6,566 bases of DNA from contig CAJJNI010000144.1 in NCBI GenBank assembly GCA_905193085.1, positions 1-6,566 of the forward strand, given 5' to 3'. The notes under the pieces are model-generated. The model was given only the letters and a program-made list of their open reading frames with translations. It was not told where the DNA came from and did not search any database. The position numbers were made by a program, and so were the translations under genes. Numbering within the stretch: the stretch's first letter is position 1; each line of letters starts with the position of its first letter. Shown piece by piece: positions 1 to 6,206 of this stretch. This stretch comes from an uncultured Lachnospiraceae bacterium (GTDB lineage: Bacteria; Bacillota; Clostridia; Lachnospirales; Lachnospiraceae).

Positions 1-16
1 GATTTAAAAAAACAAA

Positions 17-25
17 TGTGATAAT
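17..25 (+). promoter_or_regulatory. Candidate extended -10 promoter element for the Nudix gene
   Basis: The sequence TGTGATAAT reads as an extended -10 element: TG, one base, then GATAAT, which matches five of six bases of TATAAT. Transcription would begin near position 32 and leave a leader of about 28 nt before the ATG at 60. The -35 region would fall at or beyond the window edge, so it cannot be judged. AT-rich DNA produces such matches by chance, so this is a modest call. Confidence 0.35.
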
Positions 26-59
26 TTATTTATCAAAACAAAAGAATGGATGTATAAGT

Positions 60-479
60 ATGAAGACAGTAAAAGTTGTAGCAGCTATAATAAAGTCAAT
101 GAATAAATATGGAGAACCCATAATATTTGCTACAAAACGAGGATATGGTGAATTTAGAGGTGGTTGGGAATTCCCCGGTGGAAAAATAGAAGAGGGTGAA
201 ACGACAGAAGAAGCTCTTGAAAGAGAAATATTGGAAGAACTTGATACAAAAATAAAGGTTGGACAATTTATAGATACGGTAGAATATGATTATCCACAAT
301 TTCATCTTTCAATGGATTGTTTTTTGTGTGAGATAATATCAGGAAATCTTGTGCTTAAAGAACATGAGGATAGCAAGTGGCTTACATTCAACGAATTGAA
401 CAGTGTTGAATGGTTGCCGGCGGATGAAGATTTGGTGAATACTCTATATGATAATTATGTCAATAACCAACTATACTAA
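60..479 (+). CDS. Nudix hydrolase, MutT/CTP-pyrophosphohydrolase-like (139 aa)
   Basis: This is a small cytosolic Nudix hydrolase, a family that cleaves nucleoside diphosphates linked to another group. This type is usually annotated as (deoxy)nucleoside triphosphate pyrophosphohydrolase for pool cleaning (8-oxo-dGTP or modified CTP); the exact substrate is not shown. The Nudix box is complete for catalysis: WEFPGG at residues 36-41, G41, E47, then R55-E56 and E59-E60, the metal-binding glutamates. The usual glycine after the EE pair is Asp62, which I recall as common in this subfamily. The YDYP and FHLSMDCF stretches (residues 77-88) and the WLPAD near the C-terminus (118-122) also fit it. 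The length is normal. The ATG at 60 is preferred over an in-frame GTG at 18, because the protein then starts directly with the first beta strand; its ribosome site is weak (GGA, 9 nt upstream). The gene converges on the minus-strand block and probably is not part of its pathway. Confidence 0.9.
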   Translation: MKTVKVVAAIIKSMNKYGEPIIFATKRGYGEFRGGWEFPGGKIEEGETTEEALEREILEELDTKIKVGQFIDTVEYDYPQFHLSMDCFLCEIISGNLVLKEHEDSKWLTFNELNSVEWLPADEDLVNTLYDNYVNNQLY

Positions 480-528
480 CAAAAGAAAACGTGTGATTAT
501 GCTATTGATTTACCTCTATGCAGAAAAT

Positions 529-578
529 AGTAATGGGGGGTGTGTAAGTCATCACTAACTTACACACCCTCCATTATT
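529..578. terminator. Long hairpin, probable bidirectional terminator between convergent genes
   Basis: The arms 529-549 and 558-578 are inverted repeats that pair over 21 bp, with no mismatch beyond two G-U pairs, around an 8-nt loop (CATCACTA). The stem includes a run of six G. It starts 7 nt after the stop codon of the minus-strand aldehyde dehydrogenase gene and 49 nt after the stop of the plus-strand Nudix gene, the expected place for a shared terminator. The U-tracts are only moderate: on the minus strand the stem is followed by ACTATTTTC-like sequence after its last paired bases, and on the plus strand by TCCAATTTT. Termination may therefore be more efficient for one strand than the other. 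Confidence 0.8.
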
Positions 579-585
579 TCCAATT

Positions 586-2067
586 TTAATTCTCATACCA
601 CCCTATAACACCCGGATTTAAATTCATGTTTATCTGTTTGATTTCCTGATATTCTTCCAGGCCATGTGTTCCTAATTCCCTGCCGATACCGCTCATTTTG
701 TAGCCGCCCCACGGAGCTTCGCAGAATGCCGGATTGTAGCAGTTTATCCATGTGATGCCGGCGCGGAGTTCTTTGATTACACGCTGTGCCCGTGCACCGT
801 CTTTTGTAAATACTGCGCCTGCAAGACCATAGACTGTGTCGTTTGCGATTGCGATGGCTTCTTCTTCGGTGTCGAATGTCTGGATTGTTACGACTGGTCC
901 AAAGATTTCTTCCTGAACAATTTTCATGTCGGAAGTACAATTGTCAAAAATTGTCGGACGAACAAAGTATCCTTTTGCACATTCGCCTTCTGTGTAACGG
1001 TAGCCGCCACAACAAAGAGTTGCGCCTTCTGCTTTACCTTCTTCTATGTATTTAAGGACATCTGCCATATGTTTTTTAGAAACTAAAGGTCCCATGTCAG
1101 GATTATTAAGCGGATTGCCAAGTGTCATGTTATTGGCACGCTCTGCAAATCTTTTGACAAATGCGTCTTTGATTGAATTTTCGATTATGATTCTTGAACC
1201 GGCACAGCATACTTCGCCCTGATTAAAGAAAATGCCTATCATAGCCCATTCAACAGCAGCTTCAATATCTGTGTCTGCAAAAATGATATTAGGAGATTTG
1301 CCACCGAGTTCAAGACCGATTTTCTTTATATTTCCGGCTGCGGCACGCATTATATTCTGGCCGACAGCAGTGCTTCCTGTAAATGTAACCATATCAACAT
1401 AAGGGCTTTCTGCAAGCCGGTTTCCAACCAGGCTTCCAGGACCGATTACGAGATTGCAGCAGCCTGCCGGAAGTCCGACTTCATCAAATATTTCAAATAT
1501 TCGTATTGATGATAATACAGTTTCTGAACTTGGCTTAAATATAACACTGTTTCCTGCGGCAAGAGCAGGTGCAAGTTTCCATACACCCATAAGAAATGGA
1601 AAATTCCATGGTGTAATTAATGCACATACACCAACGGGCTCTCTGACCTCAATTGAATGCATTGGTCCAAAGTTAGTGTTGACACCGTAACAGCCACCCG
1701 CAGGTGTTCTGATAAGACCTGCATAATAGCGGAAGCAGTGTACTGCATCATCAACATCAGCCTGTGCTTCTCTTAATGGTTTGCCATTGTCCATAGATTC
1801 AAGTGTGGCAATTTCATCAAGATTTTCTTCAATTTTATCAGCAATCTTTAATAAAATATCGCTTCGTGACTGTGTATCCAGGTCGCGCCATTCTCTTGTT
1901 TCATAAAATGATTTTCTGGCGGCACTGATTGCAAGGTCTGTATCTTCAATATTATTTTCTACAACATCAGAAATAACCTCTTCTGTAGCCGGATTGACTG
2001 ACTGTAAAATTTTTCTGGAAGAACCATCAATCCATTTTCCATTTATATAAGTTTTCTTATGTTCCAT
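586..2067 (-). CDS. NAD(P)-dependent aldehyde dehydrogenase, betaine/aminoaldehyde dehydrogenase type (493 aa)
   Basis: This enzyme oxidises an aldehyde to a carboxylic acid with NAD(P)+ in the cytosol. It is a full-length classical (non-acylating) ALDH. Visible motifs are PWNF at 153-156 with Asn155 of the oxyanion hole, the cofactor lysine K178 in FKPS, FTGS at 229-232, the general base E253 in LELGGK, the catalytic Cys287 in NQGEVCC (followed by Cys288), and EEIFGPV at 386-392. The C-terminal part, with ITWINCYNP, APWGGYK.SG.GRELG and a late GWY, resembles GbsA of Bacillus and plant betaine/aminoaldehyde dehydrogenases more than succinate-semialdehyde or acetaldehyde dehydrogenases. I therefore infer a betaine aldehyde, aminoaldehyde or similar small substrate, without proof. 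The start at 2067 has a good site (AAAGGCGG) about 7 nt upstream; an in-frame ATG ten codons earlier lacks one. It is the last gene of the minus block, 116 nt after an alcohol dehydrogenase gene that could supply its aldehyde. Confidence 0.92.
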   Translation of the reverse strand: MEHKKTYINGKWIDGSSRKILQSVNPATEEVISDVVENNIEDTDLAISAARKSFYETREWRDLDTQSRSDILLKIADKIEENLDEIATLESMDNGKPLREAQADVDDAVHCFRYYAGLIRTPAGGCYGVNTNFGPMHSIEVREPVGVCALITPWNFPFLMGVWKLAPALAAGNSVIFKPSSETVLSSIRIFEIFDEVGLPAGCCNLVIGPGSLVGNRLAESPYVDMVTFTGSTAVGQNIMRAAAGNIKKIGLELGGKSPNIIFADTDIEAAVEWAMIGIFFNQGEVCCAGSRIIIENSIKDAFVKRFAERANNMTLGNPLNNPDMGPLVSKKHMADVLKYIEEGKAEGATLCCGGYRYTEGECAKGYFVRPTIFDNCTSDMKIVQEEIFGPVVTIQTFDTEEEAIAIANDTVYGLAGAVFTKDGARAQRVIKELRAGITWINCYNPAFCEAPWGGYKMSGIGRELGTHGLEEYQEIKQINMNLNPGVIGWYEN

Positions 2068-2115
2068 ATATTTACCGCCTTTCAAAAATAAAATCATATT
2101 TTATGAGTTAGAATA

Positions 2116-2166
2116 ATTTTAAGTAACTGTATTTTAATTGTCATCAGTCTGAAATAAAGTTGTCAT
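2116..2166 (-). promoter_or_regulatory. Candidate promoter and ATGACAA direct repeat upstream of the aldehyde dehydrogenase gene
   Basis: On the minus strand, ATGACA (2144-2139) and TAAAAT (2121-2116) are separated by exactly 17 nt. Each differs from the sigma-A consensus by one base. Transcription would begin near 2109 and give a leader of about 41 nt, which includes a 7-bp AT-only inverted repeat with a 3-nt centre (2088-2104). A second copy of ATGACAA lies at 2166-2160, 22 nt upstream of the copy that overlaps the -35 box (2144-2138). That spacing is about two helical turns, so the pair could be an operator. The promoter is plausible; the operator reading is speculative. Confidence 0.45.
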
Positions 2167-2183
2167 AGTTAGCTGCTTTAATT

Positions 2184-3314
2184 TTACAGCGCTTTTAAAT
2201 AGAGTTGTCGTATTCCTTCTTTATCGAATGTGACCGGGTGGTATGAAATACCTGCGGCTGAAACTTTCATGCAGTTTTCAGTCATCCAGTCAACATTACT
2301 TTCTTCAATACCAAGCTGGGAGAGGGTAGTAGTGAGTTTCAGTTTTTCGATAAATTCACGAAGTTTATCAGAAAAATCAGAAGCACCGTTTCCGCCTAAA
2401 CATTTGGAAATCACATCAAATTTATCAGGACAGCCCTCAATTGTTGCGTCCATAACAACGGGAGTGATAGCTGCAAGTCCTTTTCCGTGAACGATATTTT
2501 TAAGACCGCTTGCAGGGTGTTCCATTCCATGTGGAAGTGTGACGCCTGCTGTATTTATAACCATTCCGCCAAGTGTGCTTGCAAAACTTACATAGTCCCA
2601 GGCTTCTTTTGAGTTATCGCCCTCAAATAATGGTACAAGATATTTACCGAGCTGCTGCATGCCATATACACTCATCATATCTGTAAGAGGCTGTCCGATT
2701 TTGCTTATGTATGCCTCCATACAATGACAAAAAGCATCAAAACCGACACTTGCTAAAATACATGATGGCATTGTCATCATACATTCAGAATCAATAATTG
2801 AACATTTAGCAACAATTGCATTGCAGCGTAGAGATTTTTTGTCACCATTTTCAGGGTTGGTTAATACTGCAAATCCGTTACCCTCACTACCTGTACCACA
2901 GGTAGTAGGGATAAGAATAATTGGAAGAGCGTTGTCGCTTTTTATTTTATTAAAAATGTAATCATTTATATCACCGTCATTTACAGCGAGGAATGCAGCT
3001 GCTTTAGCGCAGTCCATAATGCTGCCGCCGCCAACACCGATAACCAAATCGCAGCCATTTTCTTTTGCAAAAGTTGCTGCTTCTATAGCTATAGTAGTGA
3101 GCGGGTTCTGTGAAACCTTATCAAAAACAAAACTTTTAATACCGCTTTTCTCTAAATAATTTATCACTCTGTCAAGAAGACCTGATTTTTTCGTACTGCT
3201 TTTACCGGTAACAATTAAAGCACATTTACCGTAATCACTGGCAATTGTTCCGACTTTACTGACACTGCCGCGGCCAAATACAAGATTTACAGGAAGAAAA
3301 TAATTAAATTCCAT
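2184..3314 (-). CDS. Iron-containing (group III) alcohol dehydrogenase, BDH/YqhD-like (376 aa)
   Basis: This enzyme interconverts an alcohol and an aldehyde with NAD(P)H and a divalent metal. The metal site is complete by family alignment: D193, H197, H262 and H276, with H266 as the additional conserved histidine. The nucleotide-binding GVGGGS is at 93-98 and TTCGTGSE at 137-144. The PVNLVFG start, the GSEGNGFAVLTN stretch and the HGKGLA after the last ligand recall butanol dehydrogenase and YqhD rather than FucO. Residues 36-40 read TGKSS, with no acidic residue where FucO has Asp39; this suggests NADP(H) may be accepted (inference). Two cysteines (196, 198) flank the ligand H197, which is uncommon. 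The start at 3314 has AAGGTG 10 nt upstream. The gene lies 102 nt after gabT and 116 nt before the aldehyde dehydrogenase gene, so a role on the aldehyde made by either neighbour is likely. The true substrate is unknown; a choline dehydrogenase role, as for GbsB, is one option. Confidence 0.9.
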   Translation of the reverse strand: MEFNYFLPVNLVFGRGSVSKVGTIASDYGKCALIVTGKSSTKKSGLLDRVINYLEKSGIKSFVFDKVSQNPLTTIAIEAATFAKENGCDLVIGVGGGSIMDCAKAAAFLAVNDGDINDYIFNKIKSDNALPIILIPTTCGTGSEGNGFAVLTNPENGDKKSLRCNAIVAKCSIIDSECMMTMPSCILASVGFDAFCHCMEAYISKIGQPLTDMMSVYGMQQLGKYLVPLFEGDNSKEAWDYVSFASTLGGMVINTAGVTLPHGMEHPASGLKNIVHGKGLAAITPVVMDATIEGCPDKFDVISKCLGGNGASDFSDKLREFIEKLKLTTTLSQLGIEESNVDWMTENCMKVSAAGISYHPVTFDKEGIRQLYLKAL

Positions 3315-3340
3315 ATCAAACTCACACCTTTCCTCAAATT

Positions 3341-3372
3341 ACACATTATGTGTTTCAAGTGCAAACATAATG
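3341..3372. promoter_or_regulatory. Nested inverted repeats, candidate operator upstream of the BDH-like gene
   Basis: A perfect 13-nt palindrome, ACACATTATGTGT, lies at 3341-3353, and its half CATTATGT (3344-3351) pairs again with ACATAATG at 3365-3372. With one bulged base the arms extend to CATTATGTGTTT and CAAACATAATG around CAAGTG. The element is 26-58 nt upstream of the alcohol dehydrogenase start at 3314, in the 102-nt gap after gabT. That is where a repressor or activator site would be expected. On the minus strand it contains CATAAT, a possible -10 box, but no convincing -35 box pairs with it. I do not recognise it as a cre, Rex or CRP/FNR box. An RNA hairpin is the alternative reading. 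Confidence 0.4.
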
Positions 3373-3416
3373 AGATTATTTTTGTGCATTTTTCTATATT
3401 TTCTCATTTATAGCTT

Positions 3417-4784
3417 TTATTTCAAAGAAGCCTTTGTTTCAATGATTGCCTCTTCAAATATGTTAAGACCTGCTTCAAGCTGCTCATCTGTAATACACAG
3501 TGGAGCTAAGAATCTTATGACATTTCCGTAAGTTCCGGCATTTTCAATCATTAAACCTTTCTGAAGTGCATTCTGGATTAAAGCTTTTACAAACTCTGGG
3601 TATGGCTCTTTGCCTGATTTAGTTTTAACAAATTCAACACCAATCATTGCGCCAAGTCCACGGACATCACCGACTTCTTCATATTTTTCTTTGAGGGCTT
3701 CGTATCTGTCCATGACTTTTTTGCCGATTGTCTGTGCCTTGCCTGCATAGTCATCTCTCTTCATAATTTCCATAACTTTAAGTGCAGAAGCACATGCAAG
3801 TGGATTACCGCAATATGTACCACCGATAGTTCCGGCAGGAACTTTATCCATAATTTCAGCTCGTGCTGTAATTGCACTGATTGGAACACCGCCACCCATA
3901 GATTTTGCAGTTGCAATGATATCAGGTGCAGCACCGGCTTCAGCCCAGTATTCAGAAGCAAAATATTTACCGCTTCGGCAGTTACCACACTGAACTTCAT
4001 CAGCAATTAAGAGAATACCGTTTTCATCGCAGATTTTACGAACAGCCTTAACCCATTCGATTGGAGCAGGAACAAATCCGCCTTCGCCCTGGATTGGTTC
4101 AACAAGGATTGCTGCAATATCAGAAGCCGGTGCGGCTTCATCAAATAAATTCTCAAGCTTTTCAATATAGTAAGCAATTGCTTCATCTTCACTGTAGCCT
4201 TTTGGTGCACGATAAAGATAAGGAAATTCAGCTCTGTAAATATCTGATGGGAAAGGTCCCATTCCAAGTGCATAAGATTTCTTGGCAGTTAATGCCATTG
4301 TAAGATTTGTTCTTCCGTGGAAGGCACCTGAGAAGCAGATAACCCCTTTTCTTCCTGTGTAAGCCTTAGCTACCTTAATTGCATTTTCATCTGCTTCAGC
4401 ACCGCTGTTAGCAAAAAATGTCTTTTTCTTAGTACCCTTGCAAGGCATAAGCTCATCAAATTTAGCCGCCAAATCAATATAGCCTTCATGTGCAACGACA
4501 TTGAAAATACAGTGAAAATATTTTTCGGCCTGTTCTTTAACTGCTGCAACAACTTCTTCATTAGAATAACCGATATTTAAAACACCGACACCGCCGATAA
4601 AATCAATAAATTTATTTCCGTCGACATCTTCAAGCATTGCGCCTTCGCCGCGCTTAATGCAGATAGGGTATGTATATCCGCATAATGCTTTTGGAAGTGA
4701 AGCATCTCTTTTTACTAAAAGTGAAGTGGCTTTTGGTCCTGGTACTTTATCTGTAACAATTTCCGGTAATGAATCTCTTAACAT
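3417..4784 (-). CDS. gabT: Class III aminotransferase, GABA/omega-amino acid:2-oxoglutarate type (455 aa)
   Basis: This PLP enzyme moves the terminal amino group of an omega-amino acid to 2-oxoglutarate, yielding a semialdehyde and glutamate. Landmarks are NSGAEA at 126-131, FHGRT at 155-159, EPIQGEGG at 229-236, the PLP-N1 aspartate D262 with Q265 in ADEVQ, the Schiff-base lysine K294 in TAKS, and GGTY at 321-324. R158, E234 and R424 correspond to the arginine, glutamate and arginine that E. coli GabT uses to handle GABA and 2-oxoglutarate (its R141, E211 and R398, from memory), which supports this class over pyruvate-type enzymes. Odd points are DEVQCGNCRSGK where GabT has a QTGFGRTGK-like loop, and TYCGNP for TYAGNP, placing several cysteines near the cofactor. 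Beta-alanine, 5-aminovalerate or taurine are possible substrates besides GABA. The start at 4784 follows a strong AAGGAGG at 8 nt; an in-frame ATG nine codons upstream has none and lies in repeat DNA. Confidence 0.9.
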   Translation of the reverse strand: MLRDSLPEIVTDKVPGPKATSLLVKRDASLPKALCGYTYPICIKRGEGAMLEDVDGNKFIDFIGGVGVLNIGYSNEEVVAAVKEQAEKYFHCIFNVVAHEGYIDLAAKFDELMPCKGTKKKTFFANSGAEADENAIKVAKAYTGRKGVICFSGAFHGRTNLTMALTAKKSYALGMGPFPSDIYRAEFPYLYRAPKGYSEDEAIAYYIEKLENLFDEAAPASDIAAILVEPIQGEGGFVPAPIEWVKAVRKICDENGILLIADEVQCGNCRSGKYFASEYWAEAGAAPDIIATAKSMGGGVPISAITARAEIMDKVPAGTIGGTYCGNPLACASALKVMEIMKRDDYAGKAQTIGKKVMDRYEALKEKYEEVGDVRGLGAMIGVEFVKTKSGKEPYPEFVKALIQNALQKGLMIENAGTYGNVIRFLAPLCITDEQLEAGLNIFEEAIIETKASLK

Positions 4785-4798
4785 AATAAATTCCTCCT

Positions 4799-5060
4799 TA
4801 AAATTAATCATATATTATAACAACTGATATCTTATGTATTGCTTCATCATTATTAGAATAACTTATTCCATATAGATTATTGCATCATTACATATAACAA
4901 CTGATGCCCTATGTATTATTTTATCAATAATCAGAACAAATAATGTTTTATAAATTATTGCATCATTACATATAACAACTGATGCCGTATGATTATTGCT
5001 TCATTACATATAACAACTAATGTCTTATGTATTGCTTCATCATTATTAAAACATCGATGT
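4799..5060. repeat. Degenerate tandem repeat, period about 38 nt, filling the fucO-gabT gap
   Basis: About six to seven head-to-tail units fill the whole gap. The best copies are 4876-4913, 4954-4991 and 4992-5029, each 38 nt; the last two abut directly. The first two of these differ at only one base. Each begins ATTATTGC(A/T)TCATTACA and continues TATAACAACT(G/A)ATG. The core TATAACAAC lies at 4816, 4893, 4971 and 5009, spacings of 77, 78 and 38 nt. Decayed copies fill the two wide intervals, at about 4837-4875 (12 of 16 core bases match, at 4854-4869) and 4915-4952. Positions 4816-4855 and 5009-5048 match at 38 of 40 bases. The last, partial unit runs into the stop codon and final codons of the upstream gene (5046-5060). 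Units at 4876 and 4954 contain GCATCA...TGATGC, a 6-bp inverted repeat with a 14-nt loop. There are no unique spacers, so it is not CRISPR. No gene is visible in the gap. Confidence 0.85.
4814..4822 (-). promoter_or_regulatory. Extended -10 promoter element for gabT inside the repeat
   Basis: On the minus strand, 4822-4814 reads TGTTATAAT, a perfect TATAAT with the TGn extension. Transcription would begin near 4807, leaving a 22-23 nt leader that holds the AAGGAGG site of gabT. No good -35 box lies 16-18 nt upstream, which extended -10 promoters can tolerate. The element is the repeat core in its first unit. In the best-conserved units the same place reads TGTTATATG, so only the gabT-proximal copy has the full consensus. 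Confidence 0.5.
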
Positions 5061-6206
5061 ATAAAGGTTAATAAAATCTTCCAGACTGACATCCTTGGGA
5101 TTGTCCGGAGTAGCAGCATCTTCAAGTGCTGATTTTGCAAGGTCATTTATGTCTTCTTTCTTTGCATTTATTTCAGATAATGTAAGTGGAAGAGAAGCAG
5201 CCTTGTTAAATGCTGTTATTTTGCTGCTGACAAATTCAGCGGCATCTTTATAATCTGATGTTTTGTCAAAATTTTTGTCCATTGTAAGTGCAAGCTCTAT
5301 CATTTTATCAGGGCATGCGTCAGCGTTGAATTTTACTATATATGGTAAAATAAGTGCGTTTGCAATGCCGTGTGGCACATCATAGAAAGCACTTAACGGG
5401 TGTGCCATTGAATGTACAATTCCAAGCCCTACATTTGTAAAACTCATTCCTGCCATAAACTGGGCTATTGCAAGTTCTTTTCGTACATCATAATTGTCAG
5501 GTGATTCTAACACTTTCAAAAAGTTTTCGGAAATAAGTGATACTGCCTTTAATGAAAGTGTTTCTGAAAATGAAAATGCTCCTTTTGCAATGTAAGATTC
5601 AAGAGCATGTGTTAATGCGTCCATAGCAGTAGCGGCTGTAAGCTTCAGTGGAAGTGTTGCCATAATTTCTGTATCAAGAAATGCTGCTACAGGTACTACA
5701 AGAGAATCCATACATGCCATTTTTCTCTTTTCTTCTGTATTTGTAATGACATAGTCCATTGTAGTTTCAGAGCCGGTTCCGGCAGTTGTTGGAACTGCAA
5801 GAAGCGGAAGTGGCACATTAGTGCTTTTGTCCATTCCTTCTAAAGATACTACATCTTCGTTTTCAGGATTTGCTGCGATAACTGCAACTGCTTTAGATGT
5901 GTCAATTACAGAGCCGCCGCCAACAGCAATTATGAAATCAGCACCGCTTTTTTTAAGAAGCAAAAGTCCTGCATGAACATTTTCTATTGTCGGGTTTGGT
6001 TTTACATCTAAATCAATTTCGTATGGTATGTCAGCATCATCTAACACTTTTTTGATTTTTGAAACAACGCCGCAGGCATCAAGTGCAGCATCAGATATAA
6101 GTAAAGCCTTGTTAAAATGTCTTTTTTTAACTTCTGTTACAATTTCATTTCTTGCAAATTCTCCAAAGTATGAAGTACCTGCGTATACCATTCTGTTTAC
6201 ACTCAA
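5046..6206 (-). CDS. fucO: FucO-type iron-containing alcohol dehydrogenase / lactaldehyde reductase family (386 aa)
   Basis: This group III alcohol dehydrogenase reduces a short aldehyde to an alcohol or the reverse, in the cytosol. It resembles E. coli FucO (lactaldehyde:1,2-propanediol oxidoreductase) along its length: NRM near the N-terminus, D39, AVGGGS at 94-99, TTAGTGSE at 140-147, DALTH at 196-200, and HSMAHPLSAFYDVPHG at 265-280. Metal ligands by alignment are D196, H200, H265 and H279, with H269 as the conserved extra histidine. D39 sits where FucO's Asp39 favours NAD(H). The start is TTG at 6206: AGAGGG lies 8 nt before it, and the encoded N-terminus matches FucO, whereas the first ATG (6191) is 23 nt from that site. 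It follows the amidase gene by 15 nt and is very likely co-transcribed with it. Family members also reduce semialdehydes, sulfoacetaldehyde or act on methanol, and no fucose genes are nearby, so lactaldehyde is not assured. Confidence 0.9.
   Translation of the reverse strand: MSVNRMVYAGTSYFGEFARNEIVTEVKKRHFNKALLISDAALDACGVVSKIKKVLDDADIPYEIDLDVKPNPTIENVHAGLLLLKKSGADFIIAVGGGSVIDTSKAVAVIAANPENEDVVSLEGMDKSTNVPLPLLAVPTTAGTGSETTMDYVITNTEEKRKMACMDSLVVPVAAFLDTEIMATLPLKLTAATAMDALTHALESYIAKGAFSFSETLSLKAVSLISENFLKVLESPDNYDVRKELAIAQFMAGMSFTNVGLGIVHSMAHPLSAFYDVPHGIANALILPYIVKFNADACPDKMIELALTMDKNFDKTSDYKDAAEFVSSKITAFNKAASLPLTLSEINAKKEDINDLAKSALEDAATPDNPKDVSLEDFINLYTSMF

Noticed and set aside
593..1690. Open frames of 70-115 codons in other frames within the aldehyde dehydrogenase gene
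   Set aside because: They lie inside a well-supported coding region, have Arg- or Leu-rich low-complexity translations, and show no family motif or ribosome site.
3369..3408. AATGAG...CTCATT as a terminator after gabT
   Set aside because: It is a six-base stem with a loop of nearly 30 nt and no U-tract; it would not be stable.
3761..4561. Several 63-88 codon frames on both strands within the aminotransferase gene
   Set aside because: They overlap gabT codons fully and have no recognisable domain; they are products of codon bias in the real frame.
4785..4811. Upstream ATG start for the aminotransferase, nine codons earlier
   Set aside because: The strong AAGGAGG at 4799-4793 is placed for the start at 4784; the earlier start would put the ribosome site inside the coding region.
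4799..5060. CRISPR-like array
   Set aside because: The units are head-to-tail or separated only by decayed copies, with no unique spacers of constant length and no cas genes nearby.
4955..5146. A 63-codon minus-strand frame spanning the tandem repeat and the end of the fucO-type gene
   Set aside because: Part of it is translated repeat DNA and the rest overlaps real codons in another frame; it has no motif.
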